Origin: Niveispirillum sp.
Lineage (GTDB): Bacteria; Pseudomonadota; Alphaproteobacteria; Azospirillales; Azospirillaceae
Length of the DNA: 7,570 nt
Direction of reading: 5' to 3'
NCBI GenBank assembly: GCA_016463045.1
Contig: JAEMSB010000214.1
Coordinates: 1-7,570, forward strand
In this document: positions 5,342 to 7,570 of the stretch, one piece after another
Layout: every line of letters starts with the position of its first letter
Numbering within the stretch: position 1 is the stretch's first letter
Notes under the pieces: generated by a model
The model's database searches: none
What the model was told of the DNA's origin: nothing
The model's input: only the letters and a program-made list of their open reading frames with translations
Made by a program: the position numbers and the translations under genes

Positions 5342-7570
5342 ATGGCCCTGGTTCCTCCCGAACAGAATGTCGCCCCGATCAATACGGTTCCCGGTACCAT
5401 CCTGTTCGCCACGCAAGGTGCGGCACTGTCCATCACGGGCGTCAGCATAGCCGACAGCACCCAGGACAATTCCATGACGGTGGTCCTGACGGCGTCCAGC
5501 GGGACCTTGTCGGCGACGGGCAATGCCAATGTCACGGTGACCAAATCTAACAGCGACAGTACCCTGACCCTGACGGCCAGCAGTGGCTCCGTCGTCAGTA
5601 ATCTGAATGCTGTTCTCCAGACGCTGACCTATACGGGCACCGCCGCTGGTACGGCCACCATCTCGGTTACCACCACCGACAGCGGCAGCCTGTCGGATGC
5701 TGATAATTTCAACATTTCGGTCGCCGCCAATGCTGCCCCGCTGAACAGTGTGCCGTCCAGCATCACCGCGACGGCGGGCACGGCATTGGCCCTGTCGGGT
5801 TCCAACCTGATCAGTGTCAGTGACAGCACCGTTTCCTCCATGACCGTGGTGTTGACCAGTAGCGGCGGCACCTTCACCTCCAGCAGCGGGACCGGGTCGG
5901 GAACCGGCAGCCTGACTCTGACCGGGTCGGTCAGCACGGTGAATACCGCCCTGGCAGCGGTTACCTTCACCCCCACCAGCTCCGGCACGACCAGCATCAG
6001 CGTGGCAACCAGCGACGGGTTGGGCGGCAGCGACAGTGACAGCATCAGCGTAAGCGTCGGGGCCGCGGCCAATAACAACCCCGTCAATTCCGTACCAAGC
6101 ACCACCCAGACCGCGACCGAGGATGTGGCCACGACGGTGACCAACGTGTCGGTCAGCGATGCCGACAGTTCCAACACGCTGACGGTGACCTTCACCACCA
6201 GCGCCGGCACCCTGTCGGGCAGCAATGCATCGAAAGGCAGCGTCACCTACACGAAGAATTCCGACAGTTCGGTCACGTTCAGCGGGGCGAACCAGACCGA
6301 CCTGAACAGCGCCATCGACACGCTGACCTTCACGGGTACCGATCCCGGTGTGGCCACCATCACCATGTCCACCAGCGACGGGCAGGGCGGCAGCGCCAGC
6401 AGCAGCATTTCCTATTCCGTCACGGCCCCCACCAATACCGCCCCCGTCAACACGGTGCCGGGCACGACGGTGACGGGGGCGACGCGTGGGCAGGCCTTCA
6501 GCTTCACGGGCGGCAACGCCCTGTCGGTGACCGATAACGGCACCAGCGTGACCACCACCATCGCCACCAGTAACGGAATCCTGGCTGCCACGGCCAGCGG
6601 TTCGGCCAATGTCAGCAATTCCGGTACCGCCACCCTCACCATCAGCGGCACGCCCACCGATGTGTCGAATACCATGGCGGGCCTAACCCTGACCGGCAGT
6701 TCCGCCGGCACGGCCACCATCAGTGTGAGCAGCAGCGATGGCAGCCTGACCGATGCCGACAGCTTCGCCGTCACCATCGTGGCGCCTGCCAATACCACGC
6801 CCGTGAATAGCGTTCCCGCCAGCATCAGCGTGGAGAATGGCCAGTCCAAATCCTTCACGGGCGGCAATGCCGTCAGTGTCACCGACAATGACAGCAGCGA
6901 GACGCTGACGGTTCAGCTTTCCGCCTCCAACGGCAACCTGTCGGCCAGCGGCGGCACCGGTACCATCACCGGGACCGGCACCTCATCCCTGACCATTTCA
7001 GGCTCCGCATCAGAGGTGAACACCGCCCTGGGCAACCTATCCTTCAAGGGCACATCGGCGGGGTCCGGCACGATCAGCATCGTCAGCACCGATCTGGCCA
7101 GTGCCAGCGACAACGACGAGATCACCGTTACCGTGACAGCCGACGCGACCGCGCCGACCACGCCGACGGATAGTGACAGCACGGCCAACAGCGTCTCCAC
7201 CAGCGCCAGCAACGGCACCGCCGTCGGCATCACTGCCAGTGCCACCGATGCGGTCGGGACCATCAGCTATAGCCTGACCACCAATCCGGGCAGTGCGTTC
7301 GCCATCAACAGTTCCACGGGCGTCGTCACCGTCGCCAATGCGTCCGCCCTGACGGCGGGGTCAGCCGGCATCACCGTGCAGGCCGCCGACAGCGCCAACA
7401 ATGTCAGCAGCGCCAATTTCACCGTCACGGTGACGTCGCCGCCGGTCTCCCCGCCTGTGTCTCCCCCTGTCTCTCCACCAGTATCGCCGCCGGTTTCTCC
7501 CCCTGTCTCTCCGCCGGTATCGCCACCTGTTTCACCCCCGGTGTCACCCCCCGTTTCTCCACCCGTCTCC
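5342..7570 (+). CDS. Giant Ig/cadherin-like repeat protein with Pro-Pro-Val-Ser tract; 3' end outside window
   Basis: The frame opens at ATG 5342 and has no stop through the last base, giving 743 visible residues. Residues 11-603 form five tandem beta-sandwich-type repeats, each starting (A/N/T)P-(V/I/L)-N-x-VP. Repeats share a D-rich turn (DADSS, DNDSS), a central SxLT(I/L) strand, an (L/V)N-x-(A/V)L helix-like stretch, and a GTATI-x-V-x-(T/S)(S/T)D strand. Residues 604-698 resemble one cadherin domain, with FAINSSTGVVTV and VQAADSANNVSS. Residues 700-743 are eleven copies of PPVS. The N-terminus MALVPPEQN has no charged-hydrophobic Sec leader, so export by a C-terminal T1SS signal beyond the window is inferred. 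Composition is rich in Ser, Thr, Gly and Ala, and no Cys was seen. It resembles large bacterial adhesins. The missing C-terminus could carry RTX repeats or a different effector domain. A surface or biofilm role is inference. Confidence 0.9.
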   Translation, partial: MALVPPEQNVAPINTVPGTILFATQGAALSITGVSIADSTQDNSMTVVLTASSGTLSATGNANVTVTKSNSDSTLTLTASSGSVVSNLNAVLQTLTYTGTAAGTATISVTTTDSGSLSDADNFNISVAANAAPLNSVPSSITATAGTALALSGSNLISVSDSTVSSMTVVLTSSGGTFTSSSGTGSGTGSLTLTGSVSTVNTALAAVTFTPTSSGTTSISVATSDGLGGSDSDSISVSVGAAANNNPVNSVPSTTQTATEDVATTVTNVSVSDADSSNTLTVTFTTSAGTLSGSNASKGSVTYTKNSDSSVTFSGANQTDLNSAIDTLTFTGTDPGVATITMSTSDGQGGSASSSISYSVTAPTNTAPVNTVPGTTVTGATRGQAFSFTGGNALSVTDNGTSVTTTIATSNGILAATASGSANVSNSGTATLTISGTPTDVSNTMAGLTLTGSSAGTATISVSSSDGSLTDADSFAVTIVAPANTTPVNSVPASISVENGQSKSFTGGNAVSVTDNDSSETLTVQLSASNGNLSASGGTGTITGTGTSSLTISGSASEVNTALGNLSFKGTSAGSGTISIVSTDLASASDNDEITVTVTADATAPTTPTDSDSTANSVSTSASNGTAVGITASATDAVGTISYSLTTNPGSAFAINSSTGVVTVANASALTAGSAGITVQAADSANNVSSANFTVTVTSPPVSPPVSPPVSPPVSPPVSPPVSPPVSPPVSPPVSPPVSPPVS
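5372..7150 (+). repeat. Five tandem Ig/cadherin-like domain repeats (114-121 codons each)
   Basis: Boundaries set by the (A/N/T)PxNxVP opening are 5372-5734, 5735-6076, 6077-6439, 6440-6796 and 6797-7150, that is 121, 114, 121, 119 and 118 codons. Repeats 1 and 2 share a DST-x(2,3)-SMTVVLT segment that lacks the DxDxS form of the turn. Repeats 4 and 5 share SFTGGNA(L/V)SVTDN. Repeat 3 has DADSSNTLTV and stands apart. This pairing suggests stepwise duplication. The fold assignment is from pattern only, by analogy with Ig-like and cadherin-like repeats of large secreted RTX adhesins. Confidence 0.85.
7151..7435 (+). other. Single cadherin-like domain before the proline-rich tract
   Basis: This 95-codon segment starts APTTPTDSDS and has the pattern ISYSL, then FAINSSTGVVTV, then ITVQAADSANN and a final FTVTVTS strand. 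F-x-I-x-x-x-TG-x-(I/V)-x-V followed by hydrophobic-x-V-x-A-x-D is characteristic of cadherin-type repeats in bacterial surface proteins. It differs from the five preceding repeats in lacking their PxNxVP opening and the GTATI strand. Confidence 0.6.
7439..7570 (+). repeat. Eleven tandem copies of a 12-nt unit encoding Pro-Pro-Val-Ser, open at window end
   Basis: The unit is CCN CCN GTN TCN, repeated eleven times without a break to the last base. All variation is at the four third-codon positions, and each of these shows three or four different bases across the copies, so the peptide is perfectly periodic while the DNA is not. The tract follows a cadherin-like domain, where proline-rich sequence typically forms an extended, stiff linker or cell-wall/outer-membrane spanning stalk. 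The total copy number is unknown because the array runs past the window. Confidence 0.95.

Noticed and set aside
5279..5344. Stop-codon readthrough fusing the two proteins, since both are in the same frame
   Set aside because: A second in-frame TGA lies at 5312-5314. The first protein also ends in a normal RTX C-terminus and the second has its own good ribosome binding site, so two separate proteins are more likely.
3737..5416. Long stop-free antisense frame on the - strand (about 559 codons), and a similar one at 1598-2386
   Set aside because: Both are mirror readings of the RTX repeats. Biased GGC/GAT/AAC/ATC codon use leaves antisense frames open. Their translations (IDRIIAG, INAIIA-like strings) only reflect the repeat period, and the longer one runs across the gene boundary and hairpin.
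323..6964. Excess of the palindrome GGTACC (eleven copies: 323, 827, 1103, 2987, 3017, 3239, 5054, 5393, 6335, 6623, 6959)
   Set aside because: All eleven are in the coding frame and encode Gly-Thr as GGT ACC, a frequent pair in these proteins. Composition explains them, with no need for a DNA-level role.
7439..7570. CRISPR array or DNA-level microsatellite
   Set aside because: The period is 12 nt without spacers, the units are not identical in DNA, and the reading frame is kept throughout. It is a protein-coding repeat.

Overview
The window holds the 3' end of one giant gene and the 5' part of another. Both are on the + strand, in the same reading frame, and separated by 60 bp. Both encode repetitive, acidic, Gly/Asp/Asn/Thr/Ser-rich proteins of the kind exported by type I secretion systems (T1SS). 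Base composition is high-GC and codon use is biased to GGC, GAC/GAT, ACC and AGC. Together with the style of the RTX (calcium-binding nonapeptide) spacers, this suggests a high-GC alphaproteobacterium, possibly of the Azospirillum/Rhodospirillales type. That guess is from style only: the window has no rRNA, housekeeping or other phylogenetic marker gene.

Positions 2-5281 encode at least 1759 residues of an RTX protein whose start lies upstream of the window. It has two large internal architectures. The first is a roughly 390-residue unit present twice (59-1222 and 1223-2368). The second is a compound unit of about 216-230 residues present four times (2369-5041). Twelve non-RTX spacer modules, each with a hydrophobic-Glu motif, sit between blocks of about 60 GGxGxD-type hexads. 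The last 64 codons look like a standard RTX C-terminus with an uncleaved secretion signal.

Positions 5282-5341 are a short intergenic gap with a GC-rich hairpin directly after the stop codon and a good ribosome binding site before the next ATG. Cotranscription of the two genes is plausible.

Positions 5342-7570 encode the first 743 residues of a second giant protein that is still open at the window end. It has no Sec signal peptide. It begins almost directly with five tandem Ig/cadherin-like repeats of about 114-121 residues, then one cadherin-like domain, then eleven perfect copies of Pro-Pro-Val-Ser running off the end. The likely reading is two neighbouring T1SS-exported surface or matrix proteins (adhesin or biofilm type). 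The transporter genes are not in the window, and no catalytic domain is visible in either protein. I found no RNA gene, mobile element, CRISPR array or convincing promoter. The most unusual signals are the alternating two-type spacer architecture in the first protein and the amino-acid-perfect but synonymously scrambled PPVS array in the second.
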